From the IMG/VR virus record IMGVR_UViG_3300046535_001319, positions 1 to 57,672 of that record: a stretch of 57,672 nucleotides of DNA, one strand, 5' to 3'. This DNA comes from a virus. The translations under genes were made by a program, and so were the position numbers. Positions 40,189-49,490 of this stretch are shown piece by piece. The notes below the pieces were generated by a model. It was not told the origin of the DNA. It saw only the letters and a program-made list of their open reading frames with translations, and ran no database searches. Positions within the stretch are counted from its first letter, which is position 1; each line of letters begins with the position of its first letter.

Positions 40189-40646
40189 TGGCACTCGACA
40201 TCGACGACATCCTCGACCGCGTCATCTCGCACGCATCAGCGTCCGGCTACTTCGATGCCGTCAACGGGCACGAGCCGAAGAACGCCCCCGGCCACGGCCT
40301 GACGGCTGCCGTGTGGGTGGAGTCGCTCCGCCCGGCGCTCACCTCGTCGGGGCTGGCGTCGTCGTCCGCGGTGCTGGTCCTGTCCGTGCGCGTCTACACG
40401 AGCATGCTGCAGGAGCCCCAGGACGGCATCGACCCGGCGATCGCGAAGGCGCTCGACGGCCTGTTCACGGCCTACGCATCGGATTTCGAGCTGGGCGGCG
40501 ACGCCCGCATGGTCGATCTCCGTGGCGCCGAGGGCACATCGCTGCAGGCCAAGGGCGGCTACCTGAACCAGGACAGCAAGCTCTACCGGGTTTTCACGAT
40601 CACGCTGCCCATTGTCGTCAATGACGCCTGGGACGAGGAGGCATAG
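40188..40646 (+). CDS. Tail terminator-like protein
   Basis: 152 residues: DDILDRVISHASASGYFDAV, then WVESLRPALTSSGLASSSAV, LVLSVRVYTSMLQEPQDGID, and YRVFTITLPIVVNDAW. Size, alpha/beta pattern and position before the tail tube gene fit tail terminators. Confidence 0.65.
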   Translation: MALDIDDILDRVISHASASGYFDAVNGHEPKNAPGHGLTAAVWVESLRPALTSSGLASSSAVLVLSVRVYTSMLQEPQDGIDPAIAKALDGLFTAYASDFELGGDARMVDLRGAEGTSLQAKGGYLNQDSKLYRVFTITLPIVVNDAWDEEA

Positions 40647-40648
40647 GC

Positions 40649-41407
40649 ATGGCCAACACGGCGAAGACCTCGGGTCTCGGCGACAACCTGTACGTCGGCG
40701 GCTACAACCTCTCGGGGGACATCGGCGCCCTATCGAAGATCAACGGTGGCAACAAGCCCATTGAGGTCACCGGCATCGACAAGAGCGCGTTCGAGCGGAT
40801 CGGCGGCCAGCGCGACGGCGGCATGTCCTGGTCGGCATTCTTCAACACCGCCCTCGGCCGCGCCCACCCCGTCCTGTCGGCGCTGCCGGCCACGGACGTA
40901 TTCGCCACGTACTGCCGCGGCACCAGCCTCGGCGACCCGTGCGCGACGCTCGTCAGCAAGCAGATCAACTACGACGGGACCCGGACCAACGCCGGCGAGT
41001 TCACGTTCGCCGTGGACGCCGAGGCCAACAGCTTCGGCCTGGAGTGGGGCGTGCAGTTGGCCGCTGGCCCGCGCGTCGACAGCGCTGCCACGCTCGGCAC
41101 GGGCGTGGACCTCGGCACTGGACCGCTGTCCTTCGGCGGCCAGGCCTACCTCCAGGTGATGGCGCTGACCGGCACAGACGTGACCGTCAAGATCCAGGAC
41201 TCGGCGGACAACGTCACCTTCGCGGATGTGGCCGGGCTGGCGTTCACAGCGGTCACGACTGCCCCGAACACGCAGCGCCTGGCAACCGCGAACACGGCGA
41301 CGATCCGCCGCTACGTCAGGGCCGTGACCACCACCTCGGCCGGCTTCACCAGCGCCACGTTCTGCGTGCAGTTCACCCGCAACGACATCGCAGGGGTGAC
41401 CTTCTGA
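40649..41407 (+). CDS. Tail tube-like protein
   Basis: 252 residues. N-terminal NLYVGGYNLSGDIGALSKIN and IEVTGIDKSAFERIGGQRDG are typical of phage tube proteins. A C-terminal Thr-rich beta domain (about 155-252) could decorate the tail. The motif TGIDKSAxER recurs in the gene at 42326, so these are paralogues. Confidence 0.7.
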   Translation: MANTAKTSGLGDNLYVGGYNLSGDIGALSKINGGNKPIEVTGIDKSAFERIGGQRDGGMSWSAFFNTALGRAHPVLSALPATDVFATYCRGTSLGDPCATLVSKQINYDGTRTNAGEFTFAVDAEANSFGLEWGVQLAAGPRVDSAATLGTGVDLGTGPLSFGGQAYLQVMALTGTDVTVKIQDSADNVTFADVAGLAFTAVTTAPNTQRLATANTATIRRYVRAVTTTSAGFTSATFCVQFTRNDIAGVTF

Positions 41408-41850
41408 TGGCCGCCATCGAGCCGAACATGCCGGTCAGCGCCTACAAGACGTACCGGATCCTGTCGCCGGTCTCGACGCACTACCGGCCCGCATCGTGCG
41501 CCGAGGTCGACTGTGCGGCGCATCTCAACGGTTGGCAGACCACGGTCGACGAGACCACCCTGATCGGCCAGCAGCAGGCCTTCTACGTGCGCAAGCAGTC
41601 CGGGCGCGGGTTCACAGAGCGCCGCAACGAGGCAGGCCTGACGGTCTTCACCTTCGAGGCCGGCCAGCGCTGCTTCGCCTCTGGGGAGCACCGGGTATCG
41701 CTGGACCGGCCGGAGCACTACCTCGTGCAGGGCGGCGACTGGCGCGGCAACCCCACGGGATACCAGCGCCGGCACGCCAACGCGGCCGACTGGATCGACG
41801 ACTTCGGCGAGCACCAGCAGCGCATCGCAGACCTGCGCGAGCGGGGCTGA
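41407..41850 (+). CDS. Putative tail-region protein
   Basis: 147 residues in overlap with the tube gene. Contains SPVSTHYRPASCAEVDCAAH, then FYVRKQSGRGFTERRNEAGL and FTFEAGQRCFASGEHRVSLD, similar to small conserved proteins in tail operons of Streptomyces phages. Function unknown. Confidence 0.65.
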   Translation: MAAIEPNMPVSAYKTYRILSPVSTHYRPASCAEVDCAAHLNGWQTTVDETTLIGQQQAFYVRKQSGRGFTERRNEAGLTVFTFEAGQRCFASGEHRVSLDRPEHYLVQGGDWRGNPTGYQRRHANAADWIDDFGEHQQRIADLRERG

Positions 41851-41852
41851 CG

Positions 41853-41936
41853 GTGCCTGTCACGGCTGTCGTGGATGTTGAGCCGAGCCGTCGCGACAGG
41901 CGGCCCATGGAGAGGGGTGGACGGGCATGTTGCTGA
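41853..41936 (+). CDS. Possible micropeptide
   Basis: A 27-codon frame from GTG directly after the previous stop (begins PVTAVVDVEPSRRDR). It fills the gap before 41927 and overlaps the next start. Weak support only. Confidence 0.2.
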   Translation: MPVTAVVDVEPSRRDRRPMERGGRACC

Positions 41937-42307
41937 GTTCGGACAGCGTCGCGCTGACCATCGACGGCGGCGAGTGCGCCGGCGAGTTCGAGCAGCTCGA
42001 CATTGACATGCCCCGCCTGACGTACGGCGAGCTCACCGACACCGGGGTGCTCCGCTTCCTTGGCCCGGCGGGTTTCCAGGTGACCGTGATCGGGCCGAGC
42101 GGGCGAATCCGCGCTCTGGTCGACGGCGGCACCGCGGTCCGCCACCTCACGATCACGATGGACGGCCAGTCCATCACTCACCCGGTCCAGTTCCACAAGG
42201 AGTGGACCGCTGGCGGGGTCATCAAGGTCTTCGGGTGCCTTGCCCGGGACCGTGACAGCGAGCCGCAGTGGGTGGCAACTGCTCCCTCTGCCCTCGTAGA
42301 GCGATAA
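41927..42307 (+). CDS. Putative tail-region protein
   Basis: 126 residues, ATG after GGAGAGGGGTGG. Beta-rich (VALTIDGGECAGEFEQLDID, LRFLGPAGFQVTVIGPSGRI, HLTITMDGQSITHPVQFHKE). Lies between the two tube-like genes; probably structural. Confidence 0.55.
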   Translation: MLLSSDSVALTIDGGECAGEFEQLDIDMPRLTYGELTDTGVLRFLGPAGFQVTVIGPSGRIRALVDGGTAVRHLTITMDGQSITHPVQFHKEWTAGGVIKVFGCLARDRDSEPQWVATAPSALVER

Positions 42308-42325
42308 CGGAAGGGACTGACCAAC

Positions 42326-42727
42326 ATGGCAAAGGCCAGCGGCCTCGGGTGGACCACGTGCAGCGTTGACGACGCCGGCGGCACCCCGGTGGTGATCAAG
42401 AACGACGTGACCGACCTGCAGTTCAGCACCCCGCGAGCAGTTCAGGACATCACCGGCATCGACAAGAGCGCGATGGAGCGGCTCCTGCTGCTCGCGGACT
42501 TCAGCATCACGCTGAAGGGCGTCTTCAACGCGGCGACCTCGCACACCGTCTTCAAGACGGTGCCGTCGACCAGTGTCGCCCGTACCACCAGCCTCACCGT
42601 GAACGCCGTCTCGCTGAACAACGAGGTGATGTACACCGACTACCAGGTGTCCCGCTCCGCGTCCGGCGAGCTCACGTGGTCCGTCCCTGGCGTCCTCGCC
42701 GACGGCAACGTTCCCACCTGGAGCTGA
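42326..42727 (+). CDS. Major tail protein (tail tube)
   Basis: 133 residues, ATG after GGAAGGGAC. DDAGGTPVVIKNDVTDLQFS, then DITGIDKSAMERLLLLADFS, and a final GELTWSVPGVLADGNVPTW: this is the usual pattern of short actinophage tube proteins. Lies directly before the frameshifted chaperone genes, the classic position. Confidence 0.75.
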   Translation: MAKASGLGWTTCSVDDAGGTPVVIKNDVTDLQFSTPRAVQDITGIDKSAMERLLLLADFSITLKGVFNAATSHTVFKTVPSTSVARTTSLTVNAVSLNNEVMYTDYQVSRSASGELTWSVPGVLADGNVPTWS

Positions 42728-42780
42728 CAGCCAGCCGCTGCTGCACGACCCCAGACCCCACCCGCCAGGAGATGTGACCC

Positions 42781-43197
42781 ATGGGATTCACGGTCCCCCG
42801 CACCACCTTCAAGCTCAAGTTCAAGGACCCCGAGTACGACGGGCTTGAGGTCATCGCCACCGAGCTCAGCACCGGCGAGCTCTGGCAGTGGATGGAGGAC
42901 GAGAAGGTCGCCAACGCAGGCGGCGATACGGGCATGGAAGCCCGCCGCCGGCTGCTCCAGGTCCTCGCCGAGGCGATCGTCTCCTGGAACGCCGAGGACG
43001 ACAAGGGTCAGCCGGTCCCCACCACGGTCGAGGGCCTGCTCGCCCAGGGGCACCGCTTCAACAACCGCCTGATGGACGCCTGGACGGATGCGCTGGTGGG
43101 GATCTCCGCCCCTTTGCCGCAGCCCTCCGCCGATGGAGCGCCGTCGGCGGAGGCATCGATTCCGATGGAATCCCTGTCACCAAGCCTGACGAGCTGA
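42781..43197 (+). CDS. Tail assembly chaperone, short (G) form
   Basis: 138 residues, ATG after AGGAGATG. FKLKFKDPEYDGLEVIATEL, GELWQWMEDEK and a helical domain with RLLQVLAEAIVSWNAEDDKG. It ends shortly after a slippery sequence at 43110-43116. Confidence 0.8.
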   Translation: MGFTVPRTTFKLKFKDPEYDGLEVIATELSTGELWQWMEDEKVANAGGDTGMEARRRLLQVLAEAIVSWNAEDDKGQPVPTTVEGLLAQGHRFNNRLMDAWTDALVGISAPLPQPSADGAPSAEASIPMESLSPSLTS

Positions 43198-43334
43198 TCC
43201 ACGCCGAGACGGTCCTCGCCCTCTGCGACCGCTGGCACAAGCTGCCGTCGGAAGTCCTGGCGGAGCCGGCCAGCATGCTCCGCCTGATTGAGATTGCCCA
43301 CCTGGGTTACCGGCCGAAGGAGGTGCCTGAGTGA
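42781..43334 (+). CDS. Tail assembly chaperone, frameshifted (G-T) form
   Basis: A -1 shift at CCCTTTG (43110-43116) joins the G protein to a frame reading ALRRWSAVGGGIDSDGIPVT, then LALCDRWHKLPSEVLAEPAS and stopping at 43334. The T part has the typical content of long chaperone forms. Such G/G-T pairs set tape-measure wrapping and tail length in lambda-like phages. Confidence 0.8.
43110..43116 (+). other. Programmed -1 frameshift site
   Basis: C-CCT-TTG in the zero frame (codons 111 and 112 of the chaperone gene) fits X-XXY-YYZ exactly: CCC and TTT pair again after slipping. It is just before the end of the short form. Confidence 0.75.
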
Positions 43335-46126
43335 ACCTTGTCGAGATCCTCGTCACCGCGAAGAACCTCACCGGGCCCGCATTCACCGAAGCCAAGGTCG
43401 GTGCGACAGCCATGGAATCCACCATGGCAAAGCTCAACAAGACCGCCAACCTGGCCGCGCTGAGCCTGGCCGGGGTCGGGTTCGAGGCCGTCAAGATGGC
43501 CTCGAAATTCGACTCCGAGATGAGCCTGATCAGCACTCAGGCTGGGGTCGCCACGGACCAGATGGGCACCCTCAAAAAGGGCGTACTGGACATCGCTGCG
43601 AAGGTCGGTACAGACCCCGACTCGCTGGCCGAAGCCCTTTATCACGTCGAGAGCAACTTCGAGAGCATGGGCATAACCTCGGCCCAGGCACTCAAGCTCA
43701 CCGAGACTGCGGCGAAGGGTGCCGCGATCGGCCACGCCAACTTGGTCGACGTCACCAATGCGCTGACCGCCGCCGTTGCAGCCGGAATCCCCGGTGTGCA
43801 GAACCTCGACCAGGCAATGGGCGTCCTCAACGCTACGGTCGGCGTCGGCGACATGAAGATGCAGGACCTCGCCAACGCCTTCTCCAGCGGCATGGTCGCC
43901 ACAGTCAAGGGCTTCGGCCTCAACATCAAGGACGTCGGCGCCGCACTGGCAGTGTTCGGCGACAACAACATCCGCGGCAGCCTGGCCGGTAACCAACTGC
44001 GGATGAGCGTCATGGCCCTGGCCAAGCCGATCTCCACTTCGGCCTCCGCGCTGAAGACCTTGGGCCTGACGCAGACCACACTCGCGGACGACATGCAGCG
44101 CGGCGGCCTCAAGCTGGCCCTCGAAGACCTGGTCGGCCGCATGAACGCGGCTGGCATCACGGCGGACAAGCAAGGCCAGGTCATCACCGACGCCTTCGGC
44201 CGCAAGGCCGGCGCCGGCCTGAACATTCTGGTCGGCCAGATGGACAGGTTCGAGAGCAAGTTCACCGCGCTCGACGAGGGCGCCAACAACTTCGGCAAGG
44301 CCTGGGAGCAGACACAGCAGCAGTTCTCCCAGCAGACGAAGGAGCTGGAAGGCTCCCTGCAGGCGCTGATGATCACGCTCGGCGAGAAGATGATCCCGCC
44401 GTTGCAGAAGGTCAGCACGTACATGCTGAACAACCGCGACACCATGGTCGAGGTGGCGAAGGGCGCGGGGCTGCTCGTCGTGGCCCTGACCGGCCTCTCT
44501 ATCGTCAACAAGGTCGCCACGGGCATCAAGACCCTCACAACCGCCTACGAGGCAGCCTCCACGGCGATGCTGGCGTACAAGGCGAGGGTGATCGAAGCGC
44601 AGGTCGCCTCTGCTGCTGCAGGCGAGGGCGTCTCGGCCCTGTCCCTGGCGTTCACCAGCCTGTCGACGAAGGCCAAGGTCGCCGTCTCCGCTTCGGCGAT
44701 CGGCCTGCTCGTCGTGGCGATCGCGTCGCTGGCGCAGATGTCGAAGAAGGCGCCGCCGGACGTCGACAAAATGACGGCGTCGTTGACGGACTTCAGCAAG
44801 AGCGGCGAGATCGCCGGCGAGCTGTCGAAGACGTTTGGCGACAACCTGGAAGGCCTCGGGAAAGCCGTCGACCCGGTCGTGGCCAAGGCCGGCGGCCTGC
44901 GCGGGTTCTTTGAGTCGGCGATCGGTGTGAAGGGCCTGGGCGCGGACAACTCGACCGTCACCAAGGCCAAGGAGCAGATCGACAGCCTCGACAAGTCCCT
45001 TGCGGGCATGGTGCAGGGCGGTCACGCCGACATCGCGGCGGCCGCGTTCGGCCGCCTGCAGCAGGCGTTCGCCCAGCAGGGCGGCGACCCGAAGAAGCTC
45101 GCCGGCGAGTTCCACCTGTACGAGGACGCCCTGGCTTCGGCGAGCGAGACGGAGAAGCTCGCCACGGGCAGCATGGGCGCCCTGGGCCAACAGGCCATGG
45201 ACACCAGCAAAGCCCTGGACGCCCAGCGGATGGACGCCGAAGGCCTCAAGGGCGCGATCGTCGACCTCAACGACACCTACCGCGCGGCCATCGACTCGCA
45301 GGCCGGCTTCGAGGCGTCGATCGACTCGGCGTCGAAGGCAGCTACGGAGAACGGCCGCGCCCTCCACATGCGCAACGGCGAGCTCGACCTGTCGACGGAG
45401 AAGGCGCGCGCCGAGGAAGCGGCGCTGACCGACCTCGCGGCGAAGACCGATGCCAACGCGGAGGCCGCTCTCAACAACGGCGAGTCGATGGAGTACGTCA
45501 ACGCGATCTACGACCGGGGCCGCGAGACCCTCATGAAGGTCGCCCAGCAGATGGGCCTCAACAAGGACGAGGCCCGCGACCTCGCCGAGCAGATCCTTCA
45601 GACCCCGGACAAGACCGCGAACCTGAAGCTCAACATCGAGGACATGCGGGCGAACCTCGCCACGGCAGAGGCGGAACTGCGGAACGCCAAGGGCGAGAAG
45701 AAGATCCAGCTGACAGCCGAGATCCAGCAACTTCTGGACGACATCCGGTACGCGCAGAACGAGATCAACCAGATGCACGGCCGGACGATCCCAATCGTCG
45801 TGAGCGTGCAGCGCGGCCAGGCCCGGCTGAACGGCAACGACGCGCACGGCGGGATCATCGGCGGCGCCGCAACCGGGGGTGTCCGCGGCAGCTTGACGTG
45901 GGTGGGCGAGCAGGGCCCGGAGCTGGTGCGGCTGCCTGCCGGGTCGACGGTGCACTCGAACCCGGACTCGCAGCGCATGGCGGCCGGCATGGGCGGCGGC
46001 GGCCCAGTACAGGTGCAGCTTGCCATCAACTCGTCCGGCGCCAGGCTCGACGACCTGCTGCTTGAGCTGCTGCGCAACGTCATCCGCATCCAGGGCGGCA
46101 ACGTCCAGGCCGTCCTCGGGTCCTAG
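43331..46126 (+). CDS. Tape measure protein
   Basis: 931 residues from GTG, overlapping the T frame. Long helical chain with two hydrophobic segments at about 376-396 (GLLVVALTGLSIVN) and 450-470 (SASAIGLLVVAIASLAQM). The N-terminus (NLVEILVTAKNLTGPAFTEA) and C-terminal HGGIIGG ... WVGEQGPELVRLPAGSTV are typical. At roughly 1.5 angstrom per residue this suggests a tail of about 140 nm. Confidence 0.93.
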   Translation: MNLVEILVTAKNLTGPAFTEAKVGATAMESTMAKLNKTANLAALSLAGVGFEAVKMASKFDSEMSLISTQAGVATDQMGTLKKGVLDIAAKVGTDPDSLAEALYHVESNFESMGITSAQALKLTETAAKGAAIGHANLVDVTNALTAAVAAGIPGVQNLDQAMGVLNATVGVGDMKMQDLANAFSSGMVATVKGFGLNIKDVGAALAVFGDNNIRGSLAGNQLRMSVMALAKPISTSASALKTLGLTQTTLADDMQRGGLKLALEDLVGRMNAAGITADKQGQVITDAFGRKAGAGLNILVGQMDRFESKFTALDEGANNFGKAWEQTQQQFSQQTKELEGSLQALMITLGEKMIPPLQKVSTYMLNNRDTMVEVAKGAGLLVVALTGLSIVNKVATGIKTLTTAYEAASTAMLAYKARVIEAQVASAAAGEGVSALSLAFTSLSTKAKVAVSASAIGLLVVAIASLAQMSKKAPPDVDKMTASLTDFSKSGEIAGELSKTFGDNLEGLGKAVDPVVAKAGGLRGFFESAIGVKGLGADNSTVTKAKEQIDSLDKSLAGMVQGGHADIAAAAFGRLQQAFAQQGGDPKKLAGEFHLYEDALASASETEKLATGSMGALGQQAMDTSKALDAQRMDAEGLKGAIVDLNDTYRAAIDSQAGFEASIDSASKAATENGRALHMRNGELDLSTEKARAEEAALTDLAAKTDANAEAALNNGESMEYVNAIYDRGRETLMKVAQQMGLNKDEARDLAEQILQTPDKTANLKLNIEDMRANLATAEAELRNAKGEKKIQLTAEIQQLLDDIRYAQNEINQMHGRTIPIVVSVQRGQARLNGNDAHGGIIGGAATGGVRGSLTWVGEQGPELVRLPAGSTVHSNPDSQRMAAGMGGGGPVQVQLAINSSGARLDDLLLELLRNVIRIQGGNVQAVLGS

Positions 46127-46134
46127 GGAGAACC

Positions 46135-46641
46135 ATGCACCGGTACAAGATGTTCAACGGCGCGATGCCGACGACTGCGGCGCTGGCCAAGGTCGCCACC
46201 GGCACCAGCATCAAGACCATGCTGCAGCTCGCCACTCCGTCGACCAGGCAGATCCAGTTGATCAGCTGGGGCTACACGCTGGACGGCACGCCGTCGTCTG
46301 GTGTGGTCGAGCTGATCCAGACGGACGTGGCCGCGACGGTGACGGCGCATGTCGCCTCCGGCGTGCAGCCACTGGACCCGAACGCCCCGGCATCCCTGAT
46401 GACACTGGGTGCCTCGGCCACGGGCTACACAGCGTCGGCCGAGGGCTCGATCACGGCGACCAGGAGTTTCGACACGGTCAACCTGGTTGCGTCGGGTTCG
46501 GCTGCGGCGCCGACGCTCGCCTACACGTACCAGTGGATGCCGGACGAGCGGCCGATTATCGCGGTCTCCAAGTTCCTGCGGGTCAGGGTGACGCTCGGGT
46601 CGACGGCCAACATGACCACTTGGCTGTGCTGGGACGAGTGA
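46135..46641 (+). CDS. Minor tail protein, putative
   Basis: 168 residues, ATG after AGGGAGAACC. TRQIQLISWGYTLDGTPSSG, VVELIQTDVAATVTAHVASG and a C-terminal RVTLGSTANMTTWLCWDE; beta-rich. This pattern is common directly after the tape measure gene in Streptomyces phages. Function otherwise unknown. Confidence 0.6.
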   Translation: MHRYKMFNGAMPTTAALAKVATGTSIKTMLQLATPSTRQIQLISWGYTLDGTPSSGVVELIQTDVAATVTAHVASGVQPLDPNAPASLMTLGASATGYTASAEGSITATRSFDTVNLVASGSAAAPTLAYTYQWMPDERPIIAVSKFLRVRVTLGSTANMTTWLCWDE

Positions 46642-46644
46642 TCG

Positions 46645-48897
46645 ATGCCGTCCGCGATTGCGCCGCTGGTAGCGGGCTGGGGCCGCCGTTGGGGTGGGCA
46701 TGCCGGCCCGCTCGGGCCTGTGTCCGCAGGGTCCGGAGAGCAGGCCACCGGACCGGTCGAAGTTGAGCTGTACTACGACGGCCAGTGGCAGGTCATCACC
46801 TCTCGCGCGATGACCCGGGACGGCTCCCAGAACATCAACATCACCCGGGGTCAGTCGAACGAGGGTACACAGCCGCAGGCGGCCCGGTGTGCGTTCCAGT
46901 TGAACAACCGCGACGGCATGTTCACGCCAAAGAACCCGCTCTCAGCGCTGTACGGGAAGATCGGCCGCAACACCAGGATCCGGGTGTCCGTTCCGTCCGG
47001 CAACGACAAGGCATACAGGTTTTGGGGCGAGATCCCGGACTGGCCGCAGGCGTGGGACACGACCGGCAATGACGTATGGGTCAACATGGAGGCGGCCGGC
47101 CCGCTGCGGCGGCTGGGTCAGGGATCCTCGCCGCTGGCGTCGCCCATGCGGGTCTCGCTGGGCCGCGGGGTAACTACGAACACTGTCGTGGCGTACTGGC
47201 CGTGCGAGGACGCGTCCGGGTCGACATCCATCGGCTCGGCGGTATCCGGCGTGCAGGCGATGAGCATCAGCGGCACCCCGACCCTGGCCACCAACTCGGA
47301 GTTCGCATGCTCGGGTGCGCTGCCGACGATGGGCACTGCCGCGTTCACCGGGCAGGTGCCGTCCTACGTGCCGCCGTCGGATGCGATCTTCAACTACTGG
47401 ACCGGGCTGCGGTTCTTGGTGAAGCTGCCGGCGGGTGGCGCCACGAACGGACAGGTCCTGGCGGCTTTCACGTGGACTGGGTCGATCCCGCGGTGGGAGG
47501 TGTACTACTCCACGGCCAGCAGCGGGCAGATCGGCCTCCGCGGCCGGGACTCGACCGGGGCGGTCACCGTCGACACCGGGGTGGGCGGGCCGGCCATGAA
47601 CGGCACGCTCGCGCACGTGCAGGTCGGTCTGGATCAGGTCGGCGGTATCCAGTTCGACTACAACCTGCAGATCATCACGACGGCCAGCAGCACGCCGACG
47701 GTCCTGTCCGGCACGTCGTTTGGGCCGACTAACGGCGTCGTCTCGACGATCACCATGGCGCCGGGCAAGGGCCTGCCGGACACGGTGATGGGGCAGGTCA
47801 GTTTGCAGGTCGCGCCGGCGGCGCCATCGGACTCGGCGGCCCTGGCGCTGACAGTCGCCGCGTATGCGGGGGAGACCGCAGCAGCCCGAATCCAGCGGCT
47901 GTGCGGGATCATCGGCATGGCGTACGAGCAGGTCGGCAACGCGTCGGACACCGTGCTGATGGGCGTGCAGACGACCAGCACCGTCACCGATCTGATCAAC
48001 CAGGCGGTGGCGGCGGACGGCGGACGGCTGTACGAGCAGACCGCGGCGTTCGGCCTCGGCTACCGTACCCGGGTCAGCCTGGAGAACCAGACCCCTGACC
48101 TGGCGCTCTCCTACTCGGCGTTCAACCTGTCCGAGGTGCCAACGCCGGTGTCCGACGACCAGTACACCCGCAACGACATCACCGTCAGCCGGAACAGCGG
48201 GTCGTCGGCGCGGGCCACGCTCACCGCTGGGCCGCTGTCGATCCTGGATCCGCCGAACGGTGTCGGCCAGTACGCGGACTCTCAGACGGTCAACGTCCAA
48301 TCGGACTCTCAGCTCGCCGATCAGGCGGGGTGGCGGCTGCACCTCGGCACGACGGACGACGCCCGCTACCCGAAGATCTCCATCAACCTGGCGCACCCAA
48401 GCATCGTCAGCTCGACGACGATCCGCCCGTCCGTCCTCGCGTTGCGGTTCGGCGACCGGATCACGATCAGCGGCATGCCGGCCGGGCAGGCCCCGGACAC
48501 GGTTTCGCAGCTGCTGCTCGGCACCACGGAGACCATCGACAACTTCCAGCACCGCATCAGCTTCAACTGCCAGCCGGAGTCGCCGTACCGGGTCGCGGTC
48601 ACCGACGACCCGGTGTACGGGCGGGTCGACACGGACGGCAGCCAGCTCGCGGTGGACATCGGCCCGGCGGACACGACGATGCTCGTCGCGGTCACGGCCG
48701 GCCCGCTGTGGACCACGAGTGCCCCCGAGTTCCCGTTCGATGTGCGACTGGGCGGCGAGGTCGTCACCGTCACCAACATCACCGGCAGCACCAGCCCGCA
48801 GGCATTCACTGTCACGCGCTCCGTGAATGGTGTCATCAAACCGCAGACCGCCGGCACGGACGTCCGACTCGACCAGCCCGCCACGATCGCCCTGTAG
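46645..48897 (+). CDS. Large minor tail protein with LamG-like domain
   Basis: 750 residues. N-terminal tail-hub-like region (VELYYDGQWQVITSRAMTRD, then FQLNNRDGMFTPKNPLSALY). The middle, about 165-390, resembles a concanavalin/LamG jelly roll (VAYWPCEDASGSTSIGSAVS, then WEVYYSTASSGQIGLRGRDS). The C-terminal part has TETIDNFQHRISFNCQPESP and a small beta domain. Probably at the tail tip, where it would contact host carbohydrate. Confidence 0.75.
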   Translation: MPSAIAPLVAGWGRRWGGHAGPLGPVSAGSGEQATGPVEVELYYDGQWQVITSRAMTRDGSQNINITRGQSNEGTQPQAARCAFQLNNRDGMFTPKNPLSALYGKIGRNTRIRVSVPSGNDKAYRFWGEIPDWPQAWDTTGNDVWVNMEAAGPLRRLGQGSSPLASPMRVSLGRGVTTNTVVAYWPCEDASGSTSIGSAVSGVQAMSISGTPTLATNSEFACSGALPTMGTAAFTGQVPSYVPPSDAIFNYWTGLRFLVKLPAGGATNGQVLAAFTWTGSIPRWEVYYSTASSGQIGLRGRDSTGAVTVDTGVGGPAMNGTLAHVQVGLDQVGGIQFDYNLQIITTASSTPTVLSGTSFGPTNGVVSTITMAPGKGLPDTVMGQVSLQVAPAAPSDSAALALTVAAYAGETAAARIQRLCGIIGMAYEQVGNASDTVLMGVQTTSTVTDLINQAVAADGGRLYEQTAAFGLGYRTRVSLENQTPDLALSYSAFNLSEVPTPVSDDQYTRNDITVSRNSGSSARATLTAGPLSILDPPNGVGQYADSQTVNVQSDSQLADQAGWRLHLGTTDDARYPKISINLAHPSIVSSTTIRPSVLALRFGDRITISGMPAGQAPDTVSQLLLGTTETIDNFQHRISFNCQPESPYRVAVTDDPVYGRVDTDGSQLAVDIGPADTTMLVAVTAGPLWTTSAPEFPFDVRLGGEVVTVTNITGSTSPQAFTVTRSVNGVIKPQTAGTDVRLDQPATIAL

Positions 48898-48908
48898 GAG
48901 GGACGCCC

Positions 48909-49421
48909 ATGGTCGCCACCACATACCCGGCCATCGCCGCTGGCCAGCGCATCACCGGCTCCCTGCTGACCAGCATGTTGCCGCTGTTCGCCACCAAGCC
49001 GGCGGACGAGTCGATCACGTCATCGACGACGCTGCAGAACGACGATGACCTGTTCTTCTCCGTCGCGGCGTCGGCGACCTACGCGCTCGACGGCTACCTG
49101 ATCACATCCGGTGCGACGACGGGCACCGGCGACCTGAAAGTCGACTGGACGGTGCCGTCCGGCACGACGATGAAGTACACCAGCTTCGGTGTGACCACGA
49201 CCGGCCCCGCGGTGCAGTACGAGGCGACCGTGAACCTGTCGTCGACTGCGAGGGCGATCGGCACAAACGGCTCCGCCGACATGGGTGTCCCCCTGCGCGC
49301 GGTGATCATCACGTCGACAACGGCCGGCACCGTGCAGCTGAGGTGGGCCCAGAACACCAGCGTCGCCACGGCGACGATCCTCCGCGCCGGGTCGTGGCTT
49401 CGGCTGACGCGTATTACCTGA
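48909..49421 (+). CDS. Tail tip or receptor-associated protein, putative
   Basis: 170 residues, ATG after AGGAGGGACGCCC. TYPAIAAGQRITGSLLTSML then SVAASATYALDGYLITSGAT and RLRWAQ-like strands (VQLRWAQNTSVATATILRAG): this pattern is frequent in short proteins at the end of Streptomyces tail operons. Structural role inferred. Confidence 0.6.
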   Translation: MVATTYPAIAAGQRITGSLLTSMLPLFATKPADESITSSTTLQNDDDLFFSVAASATYALDGYLITSGATTGTGDLKVDWTVPSGTTMKYTSFGVTTTGPAVQYEATVNLSSTARAIGTNGSADMGVPLRAVIITSTTAGTVQLRWAQNTSVATATILRAGSWLRLTRIT

Positions 49422-49490
49422 TCAGGGGTGTGTTCGGGCTGGTTCATACGATCACGACATCAGGCCCAACTGTCACTGCTGGGAGTCCTC

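Noticed and set aside
43307-45955. Leftward 882-codon open frame antisense to the tape measure gene
   Set aside because: Very GC-rich DNA leaves the antisense frame open; the tape measure frame has all motifs, a start and coupling.
46942-48924. Leftward 660-codon open frame
   Set aside because: Arg/Asp/Gly-rich composition typical of an antisense shadow of the minor tail gene; no ribosome site.
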